Below are positions 1 to 5,560 of a stretch of DNA of 7,330 nucleotides, one piece after another. A program made the position numbers and the translations under genes. The notes below the pieces were generated by a model that saw nothing but the letters and a program-made list of their open reading frames with translations, did no database searches and was not told the origin of the DNA. The DNA is from Spirochaeta sp. GTDB lineage: Bacteria > Spirochaetota > Spirochaetia > DSM-27196 > SLAA01. Position 1 is the stretch's first letter. Each line of letters starts with the position of its first letter. Location of the stretch: positions 1 through 7,330 of the forward strand of contig JAIVHN010000046.1 in assembly GCA_020201015.1 (NCBI GenBank). Direction: 5' to 3'.

Positions 1-119
1 ATGTAAAGCAGTACAAGCACCACGACCAGCGCCGCCAAGCTTAGTGTTCCAGGGTTTTGCAGTAAGGCAGATATAGGCATCGGACTATGGTAGTTTGGTG
101 CCACGCTGGCGTCAAGCAT
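1..119 (-). CDS. N-terminal fragment of a putative membrane protein (cut by window edge)
   Basis: Read on the minus strand, an open frame runs from an ATG at 119-117 (alternative ATG at 80-78) off the left edge. From the inner ATG it encodes MPISALLQNPGTLSLAAL and then a run of Val and Leu ending in Tyr. This is a short polar start followed by a hydrophobic stretch typical of a signal anchor or first transmembrane helix. Neither start has a convincing Shine-Dalgarno sequence; the outer one is preceded by a G-rich tract formed by the 19-bp repeats. Only about 26 to 39 residues are visible, so no family can be named. It would be divergently transcribed from the TetR-family gene. The hydrophobic pattern is what is seen; that it is a real gene is inference. 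Confidence 0.4.
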   Translation of the reverse strand, partial: MLDASVAPNYHSPMPISALLQNPGTLSLAALVVVLVLLY

Positions 120-125
120 GCTGCC

Positions 126-163
126 GCCCCCCGCCGATAAAGCGGCCCCCCGCCGATAAAGCG
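126..163. repeat. perfect 19-bp tandem duplication
   Basis: Two adjacent identical copies (126-144 and 145-163) of a 19-bp unit: a G, six C, then GCCGATAAAGCG. The C-run and exact identity suggest recent slippage duplication. The unit contains GCCGATAA, which equals the sigma28 -10 consensus, but a correctly spaced TAAA -35 is absent. A related TCCGATAAGC occurs once more at 251-260. Confidence 0.85.
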
Positions 164-175
164 GTCCACGACCGA

Positions 176-204
176 TTGACAGCGCACCGGGCCGGGTCTA
201 TGAT
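176..204 (+). promoter_or_regulatory. sigma70-type promoter upstream of the tetR-ligase-rsmE operon
   Basis: TTGACA at 176-181 is a perfect -35 element. Seventeen bases later TATGAT at 199-204 matches the -10 consensus in five of six positions. Transcription would start near 211 and run right towards the TetR-family gene, giving a leader of about 225 nt. No comparable promoter lies closer to that gene. An imperfect inverted repeat, ATGA-N5-TCAT (200-212), overlaps the -10 and start region and could be an operator for the autogenous TetR-type regulator, but this is weak. Confidence 0.65.
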
Positions 205-224
205 GCCGTCATGGGGCGTGCGGG

Positions 225-250
225 CGTTCGGCCGGCTGACCGTTCGGCCG
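225..250. repeat. 10-bp direct repeat CGTTCGGCCG
   Basis: CGTTCGGCCG occurs at 225-234 and again at 241-250, a 16-bp period, within the putative leader. The spacing is close to one and a half helical turns. Function is unknown; it could be a protein-binding pair or chance in a GC-rich tract. Confidence 0.6.
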
Positions 251-437
251 TCCGATAAGCTCGACGTTATACGGCTGCGCAGCTGTGTAAATGCACGGCT
301 ATGAAGGCCGTACCTCTACGGGTGCGCGACCTCACCTGGGTCATGTCTTGCTGTGACTATGAACAACCAGCCGACGCCGCTTTAGTTAGGCACTCACAAA
401 AGAAGATTATGCGTGCGGAAGCATACAGAGGAGCCTT

Positions 438-1061
438 ATGGAGTTTCAACGGTCCCGCACCGGCGCGAATCGTGAGCGCATAATACAGGCGGCTGCTAAG
501 CTCATAATCGAGCGTGGCGTTGCCAATACCAGTCTTGCCGATATCGCTAAAGAAGTAGGAATAAGCAAAGGCACCCTGTACTACTACTACGCATCAAAAG
601 GTGACCTTATTTTCGATGTTACCGAACGACATATGGCCTATGTCGGCGGAAAGATCCTTACCTGGCTGGAAGAAAGCGGCAAGGGTATGCCACGGCAGGA
701 TGTCATTCGCATGGTGTTTCGCACCATGATTCGGTCAAAGAAACGCGGGCAGATTCGGGTATACCTTATTGAGGAAGCGCTTCGTGGAAACGACTCGATA
801 CGAGAGCGATTTATCCAAGAGTACGAGCGTTGGCGACAGATGATTGAAGACGGATTGCGGAAAATATTCTCAGACGACCGTGAGTTTGAGACGATGTCGC
901 AGGTCATGCTTGCGACCATGGACGGCCTTCTGCTGCAGCAACTGATGGGCGTACAAAATATCTCGCTTGACCGAATATCGCGCTTTATTGCAGGCCAAAG
1001 CACAGCTGCCCAAAGCACAGCTGCCCAAAGCACAGCCATGAGCAACGAAAATGGTTCTTAA
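438..1061 (+). CDS. TetR/AcrR-family transcriptional regulator
   Basis: The 207-residue product has the usual TetR length and layout. An N-terminal three-helix DNA-binding domain (about 10-56) shows the family signature: NRERIIQAAAKLIIERGV, then TSLADIAKEVGISKGTLYYYYASKGDL, with the recognition helix around 41-51. The rest (about 60-185) is a helical ligand-binding and dimerisation domain, which is not conserved enough to name a ligand. The start is set by AGAGGAG at 427-433, four bases before ATG. The last 20 residues are a repeat-encoded QSTAA tail. The stop is 21 bp before an acyl-CoA ligase gene on the same strand, so it probably controls fatty-acid or acyl-CoA metabolism and its own operon, like other TetR regulators that sense acyl-CoA. 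The ligand is inference from context. Confidence 0.92.
   Translation: MEFQRSRTGANRERIIQAAAKLIIERGVANTSLADIAKEVGISKGTLYYYYASKGDLIFDVTERHMAYVGGKILTWLEESGKGMPRQDVIRMVFRTMIRSKKRGQIRVYLIEEALRGNDSIRERFIQEYERWRQMIEDGLRKIFSDDREFETMSQVMLATMDGLLLQQLMGVQNISLDRISRFIAGQSTAAQSTAAQSTAMSNENGS
996..1040 (+). repeat. 15-bp in-frame tandem repeat at the 3' end of the TetR-family gene
   Basis: CAAAGCACAGCTGCC is present twice exactly (996-1010, 1011-1025), followed by a third copy that diverges after its first 11 bases (1026-1040). It is in frame and encodes QSTAA-QSTAA-QSTAM just after the ligand-binding domain. Because the unit is a multiple of three, copy-number change would lengthen or shorten the tail without a frameshift. 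Confidence 0.9.
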
Positions 1062-1082
1062 CCTACCAGCTAGGAGAGCAAA

Positions 1083-2894
1083 ATGAAAAACGAGCTACCA
1101 TGGAGCTTCCTTGACCACTACCGCGACGACTCAGCCGGTTCGCTTGTGTTAACCGAGCGGTGGCCAAGTCTACCTCACCTGTTTGCAATCAGTGCAGCCC
1201 GCTATCCGGAGCGAAATGCCTTTAGTTGTTACGACCCCAAGGAGCTGCGCTTCACCTATGGGCAAGCCTTTGATGCGGTGTATAAAACCGCTCTTGAGCT
1301 TGCAAAACGCGGTGTCGTGGCCGGTGACCGGGTAGTAGTGACCGGCAAAAACTCGCCAGAATGGGCCATTGCGTACCTGGCGGTGCTTGCACGACGGGCG
1401 GTGGTGGTTCCACTTGATTTCCAGCTGACCGACGCGGAGATCAAGAATCTTGTATCGTTATCGGAAGCAAAAACGGCGTTTGTTGACCACGAAAAACTCA
1501 AGACCTTTGCCTCACTTGGAACCAGCACCATTGCGCTTGCCGAAGGTGATCCGGACTACATTCTTGATCTGGTGCAGTCCGACTCCAATTCAAGTGCAGT
1601 GCACGACCCGTCGCTGGGCTTTGAGGACGGCTTCCCTGCTGCGGGGGATATCGCGGCTATTATGTTTACCTCCGGTACTACCGGTGCGGCCAAAGGCGTC
1701 ACGCTTACTCATGAGAACTTTGTGAGTGACTGTCTGCTTGCCCAGTCACTGCTTCAAGTCCTTCATACCGATGTATTCTATGCGCTACTCCCTATACACC
1801 ATTCCTATACCATGCTGGCGGTTTTTATTGAGGCAATCTCGGTGGGGGCCGAGGTTGTTTTTGCCAAAAAACTGGTGGTGCAGCAAATCCTGTCGGATCT
1901 CAAGACCGCGCAGGTCACCATGTTTCTTGGGGTGCCAACGCTCTTTAACCGGCTGCTGAAGGGTATTCTGCGTGGCATCCGTGAGAAGGGCCCGGTTGTG
2001 TACGGCATTATCCGGTTTCTCATGATAAGTAGCGGCATAGTAAAAAAGGCTACCGGAATGAACCCCGGTAAGCGACTCTTTAACGGAATTCTTGCTAAGG
2101 CGTCACTCGACAGCATTCGCATCTGTATCTCCGGTGGTGGCCCCTTACCGTCCGAGACCTTCCGCCGCTTTAATCAGTTAGGCATCGACTTTGTGCAAGG
2201 CTACGGCCTGACCGAAACCGCGCCTATTCTCACGCTGAACCCGGTAGATCGGTATAAAGAGAACTCGGTTGGGAAAGTACTGCCGGAAGCTGAGATGAAA
2301 ATCATTGATCAGGATGAGAAAGGGCGTGGTGAAATTGTTGTGCGTGGCCCTATGGTCATGCGGGGGTACTATAACAACCCCGATGCTACCGAGGAGACCA
2401 TAGACAAAGATGGTTTTCTCTACACCGGCGATGTGGGGTATCTTGATAGTGAGAACTATCTGTATCTTACCGGACGAAAGAAGTCGCTTATCGTTACCGG
2501 AGGCGGCAAGAACGTGTATCCCGAGGAGCTTGAAAGCCATTTTGATCTCTTTGACGAGCTGGCGCAGGTTATGGTGGCGGGGTATCTAAGCGATCCGGAG
2601 GAGCATACCGAAGATATTGAGGCCTTCATTCATCCCGACACTACGTACTTCGAAGATAAGGATGGCAAACTGGATAAGCAGGCTGCCGAGGCTCGGGTCC
2701 GCGAAATAGTCTCACTCGTTAACAAGGGGCTCCAACCTTATCAGCGTATTCGGCGTAGTACCGTGCTTTGGGACCCGATGGAGACGACTACCACCCGCAA
2801 AATCAAGCGGCACGTGGTGCAAAAGCAGGTCGATACCGTAGATAACGTAGACAACGAAGATAACCCAGATAGCGATGAACCGGGTACTGTTTGA
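1083..2894 (+). CDS. AMP-forming long-chain acyl-CoA synthetase-like ligase
   Basis: This 603-residue ANL-superfamily enzyme activates a carboxylic acid with ATP to an acyl-adenylate and then transfers it, typically to CoA; it is probably cytosolic or membrane-peripheral. Seen in order: phosphate-binding FTSGTTGAAKG (195-205), substrate-pocket LPIHHSYTM (236-244), GGGPLP (351-356), adenine-binding YGLTETAP (374-381), ribose-binding YTGD (447-450), hinge TGRKK with Arg465, GGGKNVYPEELES (473-485), and the C-terminal catalytic lysine in TTTRKIKR (Lys573). All core motifs look intact. Length and the YGLTET/GGGKNVYPEE wording favour long-chain fatty-acid CoA ligases over acetyl-CoA synthetases. 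TAGGAGAG at 1071-1078 supports the start. The last 20 residues are an acidic VDN/EDN repeat tail. The TetR-family gene upstream likely regulates it. Exact substrate cannot be read from sequence. Confidence 0.93.
   Translation: MKNELPWSFLDHYRDDSAGSLVLTERWPSLPHLFAISAARYPERNAFSCYDPKELRFTYGQAFDAVYKTALELAKRGVVAGDRVVVTGKNSPEWAIAYLAVLARRAVVVPLDFQLTDAEIKNLVSLSEAKTAFVDHEKLKTFASLGTSTIALAEGDPDYILDLVQSDSNSSAVHDPSLGFEDGFPAAGDIAAIMFTSGTTGAAKGVTLTHENFVSDCLLAQSLLQVLHTDVFYALLPIHHSYTMLAVFIEAISVGAEVVFAKKLVVQQILSDLKTAQVTMFLGVPTLFNRLLKGILRGIREKGPVVYGIIRFLMISSGIVKKATGMNPGKRLFNGILAKASLDSIRICISGGGPLPSETFRRFNQLGIDFVQGYGLTETAPILTLNPVDRYKENSVGKVLPEAEMKIIDQDEKGRGEIVVRGPMVMRGYYNNPDATEETIDKDGFLYTGDVGYLDSENYLYLTGRKKSLIVTGGGKNVYPEELESHFDLFDELAQVMVAGYLSDPEEHTEDIEAFIHPDTTYFEDKDGKLDKQAAEARVREIVSLVNKGLQPYQRIRRSTVLWDPMETTTTRKIKRHVVQKQVDTVDNVDNEDNPDSDEPGTV
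2829..2873 (+). repeat. degenerate 9-bp repeat encoding an acidic C-terminal tail
   Basis: Five consecutive 9-base units encode VDT-VDN-VDN-EDN-PDS at the end of the ligase, immediately before the overlapping rsmE start. The units are imperfect at DNA level (GTAGATAAC, GTAGACAAC, GAAGATAAC and relatives). The tail lies beyond the catalytic lysine, so it is probably dispensable for catalysis. Confidence 0.7.
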
Positions 2895-3429
2895 GGCCGG
2901 AGAACTCGAACAGCCGCTGTTGCGCAGTGATCCAAGGGGACGCCATATCCTTAAGGTACTCAACGCAGATGTTGGTGACCGGATCCGCGTCGGTATCATA
3001 AATGGACCTGCTGGCACAGCCTCTTTCCGCGAGCTAACGCATGACTACCTTATTCTGGAGCCTGAAACACTTAACGAGACGCCGCCCGCACTCTTTCCTA
3101 TCACGGTAGTCTTGGGGCACACTCGTCCTATTGTGTTGCAACGCGTGCTTCGCGATCTCACGACCATCGGCGTCGGCCATATTATTGTTACCCATACTGA
3201 GTTAGGCGAGAAGTCCTATTTCTTAAGTAATCTCTGGCAACAGGATGCCTACCGCGCCTTTCTTATTGAGGGTGCCGCCCAAGCGGGCTGCACGCGACTG
3301 CCGCGAGTGGAGCGTGCCCGATTCTTGGGAGAAGCCTGCGAGCTACTGCCGTCGCCGAACACACATACTCGTTTTGCCTTTGATCTGCCGCTCGTCTGCT
3401 TGATTCCAACTTCAGCTTTCGTGGTTTAG
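2875..3429 (+). CDS. rsmE: RsmE 16S rRNA (uracil-1498-N3)-methyltransferase, N-terminal part, truncated by frameshift
   Basis: Intact RsmE methylates N3 of U1498 in 16S rRNA using SAM, with a SPOUT trefoil knot, and is about 240 residues long. This frame gives 184. The start MNRVLFEAGELEQPLL plus RHILKVLNADVGDRIRVGIINGP is the PUA-like N-terminal domain. GHTRPIVLQRVLRDLTTIGV, HTELGEKSYF and EGAAQAGCTRLPRVE are the first half of the methyltransferase domain. After FAFDLP (about 167-172) similarity stops, and the frame ends in an unrelated PTSAFVV. The knot motifs (GPE(G/R)G, then LGPRILRxETA) are absent from this frame; the latter continues in another frame to 3509. The start overlaps the ligase end by 20 bp with little Shine-Dalgarno, suggesting translational coupling. 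The product is probably inactive unless the break is an assembly error. Confidence 0.85.
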   Translation: MNRVLFEAGELEQPLLRSDPRGRHILKVLNADVGDRIRVGIINGPAGTASFRELTHDYLILEPETLNETPPALFPITVVLGHTRPIVLQRVLRDLTTIGVGHIIVTHTELGEKSYFLSNLWQQDAYRAFLIEGAAQAGCTRLPRVERARFLGEACELLPSPNTHTRFAFDLPLVCLIPTSAFVV

Positions 3430-3509
3430 GCCCACGCATACTCAGGAGCGAAACTGCCGCAGTTTGTGGCACCATGGTGCTGTTGGAGGCTGCAGCTTTC
3501 TTTGCATAA
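3384..3509 (+). pseudogene. rsmE: frame-shifted C-terminal remnant of rsmE
   Basis: In the frame whose codons start at 3384, 3387 and so on, the sequence reads AARLLDSNFSFRGLGPRILR then SETAAVCGTMVLLEAAAFFA and stop at 3507-3509. LGPRILRxETA is the hallmark SAM-binding knot segment of RsmE, normally preceded by GPE(G/R)G, a short helix and an aromatic-containing strand. The helix and strand are here (ARLLDSNFSFRG), but GPE(G/R)G is not. The frame is closed upstream by TGA at 3381-3383. Joining the two pieces gives about 210 residues, so roughly 30 residues are lost and the missing DNA must be 3n+1 bases. This remnant has no start or ribosome site of its own. Confidence 0.8.
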
Positions 3510-3529
3510 CTCTGACTGCGTGGTATACT
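3502..3529 (+). promoter_or_regulatory. extended -10 promoter for the signalling cluster
   Basis: TTGCAT at 3502-3507 (weak -35) is followed after 16 bases by TATACT at 3524-3529 (five of six to consensus), preceded by TG at 3521-3522 as in extended -10 promoters. Transcription would start near 3536, just ahead of AAGGAG at 3540-3545, giving a very short leader before the ATG at 3555. The -35 overlaps the stop of the rsmE remnant, so the signalling genes have their own promoter. Nothing sigma28-like is seen here. Confidence 0.6.
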
Positions 3530-3554
3530 CAGGCCAATCAAGGAGTCTTTGTAG

Positions 3555-4808
3555 ATGAAGAGAATTCTCGTTATTGACGATGACGAGATTAGCTTAGCCA
3601 TCGTTCAAAAAGTGCTGACCGAAAGTGGTTTTGCCGTTGAGACATTCGCGTCTTCGGCAGAAGCCTGGGAGCAGTACGAGCCTAAAAGCTATGATCTAAT
3701 CCTCTCAGATTACTTTATGCCCGACATCAACGGAGACGAGTTGCTGAAAAAGGTGCGCAAGTACGATGATGTAACGCCCTTCGTTTTTCTGACATCAAAT
3801 ACCGATGTAAAAATTGCAATCGAGCTTGTGAAGTCAGGTGCGGACGACCACATTGTGAAACCTATTGTTGCGGAGGAACTGGTTTTCCGGGTCAATAAAA
3901 ACCTGAAGGAACGTGAGAATCTGCGGATGGTTGAGGAGGCTGAGAAAGAGAAGGCCCTGCTTGATCTGGAACGTCAGAAATTGGTGAACTGGCGTGCACT
4001 CTACGCAAGCAAGGACATTACCCAGACCGAACAGATGATTGCGTTACTTTCTCGTACCATAAATCAGTCCGGCGGCTTTCTGTGGCTGGAGTTACTCAAG
4101 TCCGATCTGAAGGAACTTGACGACACGGGCTTTCGAATCTCAAAAGATTTGGTCGATATGATTCTCAGCTCGGCCGAGGGGCAGAAGAACATATTTGACT
4201 ACATCACCTTCATTAGCCAACTTGAAGAGCTCGTTCTCCATCCGCAAGAGTATGACGTAGCTCGCTTCGTGAAGGAGATGAACGGGGTGCTCAAGACCGA
4301 GGCTGGCAAGCTATCCGCTAAATACCCGCGTGATATTGTCATTTCAGCAGCTTCTAAGCATTTACCGTCCGGCAGAATATCGGTAGACCCGGAGTACTTT
4401 CCACGTATACTGCGGGAGCTGCTCATAAACGCTGTCAAGTATTCGCCTGTAGATTCACGAATCCTAACCAACTTTGAGCGAAATACCACAGAGAAAGGGA
4501 ACCAACTTGACTTCACTATTCGCAATACACCAAAAGAGACCAGTGCCAAAACTCAGGATGGTTCGCCAATTAGAGGAATCCCGTACGACTACTCTGAGTT
4601 AGTCTTTGACTTGTTCTACACAATTGAGTCGTTTCCGGTTTATCTTGAAGAAGAGGAATGGAGTGACGGTACAGGCCTGTACGTTGCACGAAAAATCTTA
4701 CGTAGCCAGAACAGCTGGATCAAAGCGGTAAACGGAATAGACTATACCGGCAGCTCTCCGGAGAGTTTTGTCCGATTAACCATAACTTTACCTTTTACGC
4801 CCTCTTAA
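3555..4808 (+). CDS. receiver domain - coiled coil - GHKL ATPase-like signalling protein
   Basis: The 417-residue cytoplasmic protein starts with a complete receiver domain (1-118): acidic DDD at 8-10, phospho-accepting Asp52 in SDYFMP, Thr80, and Lys102 in VKP. A charged helical linker (about 118-145, KERENLRMVEEAEKEKALL) leads to a helical region and a C-terminal GHKL ATPase-like domain: N box LRELLINAVKYSP (286-298, with Asn292), G2-like DGTGLYVARKIL (371-382), and a final FVRLTITLPF strand. The G1 box (DxGxG) is degraded to RNTPKET. No His lies where a DHp helix would present its phospho-acceptor: the only His residues between 120 and 290 are 229 and 269, neither in an H-box context. It may be an atypical kinase, a phosphatase or an ATP-binding scaffold controlled by receiver phosphorylation, with CheA (encoded downstream) a plausible phosphodonor. 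AAGGAG nine bases upstream supports the start. Confidence 0.85.
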   Translation: MKRILVIDDDEISLAIVQKVLTESGFAVETFASSAEAWEQYEPKSYDLILSDYFMPDINGDELLKKVRKYDDVTPFVFLTSNTDVKIAIELVKSGADDHIVKPIVAEELVFRVNKNLKERENLRMVEEAEKEKALLDLERQKLVNWRALYASKDITQTEQMIALLSRTINQSGGFLWLELLKSDLKELDDTGFRISKDLVDMILSSAEGQKNIFDYITFISQLEELVLHPQEYDVARFVKEMNGVLKTEAGKLSAKYPRDIVISAASKHLPSGRISVDPEYFPRILRELLINAVKYSPVDSRILTNFERNTTEKGNQLDFTIRNTPKETSAKTQDGSPIRGIPYDYSELVFDLFYTIESFPVYLEEEEWSDGTGLYVARKILRSQNSWIKAVNGIDYTGSSPESFVRLTITLPFTPS

Positions 4809-4812
4809 GGAG
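4806..4812 (+). promoter_or_regulatory. Shine-Dalgarno overlapping a stop codon
   Basis: TAAGGAG combines the TAA stop of the receiver-ATPase gene with the ribosome site of cheY, five bases before its ATG. This tight junction implies one transcript and coupled translation of the two genes. Confidence 0.75.
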
Positions 4813-4817
4813 TACGC

Positions 4818-5192
4818 ATGGCAGAAAAGATACTTATCGTCGACGACTCGGTGTCGATGCGGCAAATGACCAACATGATTCTCGGTGGCGCTGGGTACGA
4901 GGTGGTGCAGGCGGTCGACGGCAAGGATGGCCTCGCCAAAATGAGCGCGGACATCAAGGTTGTAATAACCGACTACAATATGCCAAACATGAATGGAATA
5001 GAGTTCATAAAGGCAGTGCGGTCCGGGGCGGTGAACAAGTCGGTACCCATTCTTATGGTAACGACCGAGTCTGAAGACTCAAAAAAGCAGGAAGGAAAAA
5101 ACGCCGGTGCCACGGGGTGGATAACAAAACCGTTCGACAAGGATACACTGCTGCAAACGATCAAGAAGGTTGCCGGTTCTCTTGATTTCTAA
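4818..5192 (+). CDS. cheY: CheY-like single-domain response regulator
   Basis: The product is 124 residues, essentially only a receiver domain. All catalytic residues are present: acidic pair Asp9-Asp10 (IVDDS), phospho-accepting Asp52 (TDYNMPNMNG), Thr82 (LMVTTES), and Lys104 in GWITKPF. The family is the stand-alone CheY type that takes phosphate from CheA-P1 and carries it to a flagellar or other output. TDYNMP and GWITKPF favour a chemotaxis CheY over a DNA-binding regulator, and there is no output domain. It sits nine bases after the receiver-ATPase gene and upstream of a STAS gene and cheA, so its phosphodonor is likely the CheA encoded here. Whether it is the flagellar-motor CheY or a phosphate sink cannot be decided from this window. 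Confidence 0.93.
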   Translation: MAEKILIVDDSVSMRQMTNMILGGAGYEVVQAVDGKDGLAKMSADIKVVITDYNMPNMNGIEFIKAVRSGAVNKSVPILMVTTESEDSKKQEGKNAGATGWITKPFDKDTLLQTIKKVAGSLDF

Positions 5193-5194
5193 GG

Positions 5195-5216
5195 CGCGTA
5201 TCACAAAACCTACGCG
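5195..5216 (+). other. small hairpin between cheY and the STAS gene
   Basis: CGCGTA (5195-5200) and TACGCG (5211-5216) form a perfect 6-bp inverted repeat around a 10-base A-rich loop, in the only sizeable gap (47 bp) of the cluster. There is no T-run, so it is not a standard terminator. It might tune RNA stability or translation of the STAS gene. Confidence 0.3.
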
Positions 5217-5239
5217 AAACATGTAACGGAAGGAACATA

Positions 5240-5560
5240 ATGCCTACGGAGTTTCACGGCACAACAAAACCTGCTCAACTGGAAATTCAAGGGGAGATGT
5301 CGTTTGCACACGTAAGCGACCTGCACGCTGCCATGTTGACCGCCTGTGATGCGGTAGAGGAGCTGGTTATCTCGCTTGATAAAGTGACCAGCATTGATGC
5401 TGCCGGGTTGCAGCTGCTGTTTGCCGCATGCCGGTATGCCGAAAAAAGCAAAAAGGTTGTGCGGATCGTGCCGGGGGCAGCGGCCGAGCGCCTTGAGCGT
5501 ATTCTGGAGTTTACTGGCCTCACTTCACCGGTCTGCGTGGTTGGAGATACCCCTCAATGA
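5240..5560 (+). CDS. single-domain STAS (anti-anti-sigma-like) protein
   Basis: The 106-residue product is one STAS domain: LEIQGEMSFAHVSDLHAAM (14-32), strand ELVISLDKVTSIDAAGLQLL (41-60) with the DxxGLxLL signature, then KVVRIVPGAAAERLERILEFTGL (72-94). In classical anti-sigma antagonists such as SpoIIAA a Ser next to the signature Asp is phosphorylated by an anti-sigma kinase; here both residues after Asp53 are Ala (54-55). Phospho-switching in that manner is therefore unlikely, and a constitutive protein-binding role is inferred, as in MlaB-like or chemosensory-cluster STAS proteins. No anti-sigma kinase or sigma factor is visible nearby. GGAAGGAA at 5228-5235 supports the start. Its TGA overlaps the cheA ATG (ATGA), which points to translational coupling and possibly partnership with CheA. 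Confidence 0.88.
   Translation: MPTEFHGTTKPAQLEIQGEMSFAHVSDLHAAMLTACDAVEELVISLDKVTSIDAAGLQLLFAACRYAEKSKKVVRIVPGAAAERLERILEFTGLTSPVCVVGDTPQ

Larger units (their letters stand above)
120..437. other. intergenic region and leader, no convincing gene
   Basis: About 318 bases separate the leftward membrane-protein start from the TetR-family gene. Short open frames here have no plausible protein character or ribosome site. The left half is very GC-rich and contains a 19-bp tandem duplication, a strong promoter and a 10-bp direct repeat. The right half (about 205-437) would be a long transcribed leader. It has small inverted repeats (GCTGCGCAGC at 274-283; ACGGC/GCCGT at 295-311) but no T-tract terminator, and I recognise no known riboswitch. 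Confidence 0.6.

Noticed and set aside
138..159. TAAA...GCCGATAA as a sigma28 promoter inside the 19-bp repeats
   Set aside because: The spacer between TAAA (138-141) and GCCGATAA (152-159) is 10 bases, not about 15, and the arrangement simply results from the tandem duplication.
95..304. Open frame of 69 codons on the plus strand
   Set aside because: Arg/Pro-rich, low-information translation across the GC-rich repeats and promoter, with no ribosome site.
361..391. AGCCGACGCCGCTT followed by GTTAGGC (385-391) resembles integron attC/attI wording
   Set aside because: No matching RYYYAAC inverse core or paired arm is found upstream, and no integrase or cassette-like gene is present, so it does not fold as an attC site.
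301..483. Open frame of 60 codons overlapping the TetR-family start
   Set aside because: No Shine-Dalgarno, no recognisable domain, and it runs into the well-supported TetR gene in another frame.
3469..3480. Perfect 12-bp palindrome GCACCATGGTGC near the end of rsmE
   Set aside because: Lies inside the coding remnant (GTMVL), has no loop or T-run to act as a terminator, and no paired partner site; likely chance.
3430..3554. Possible terminator between rsmE and the signalling cluster
   Set aside because: No GC-rich stem followed by a T-run could be found; readthrough from the upstream operon cannot be excluded.
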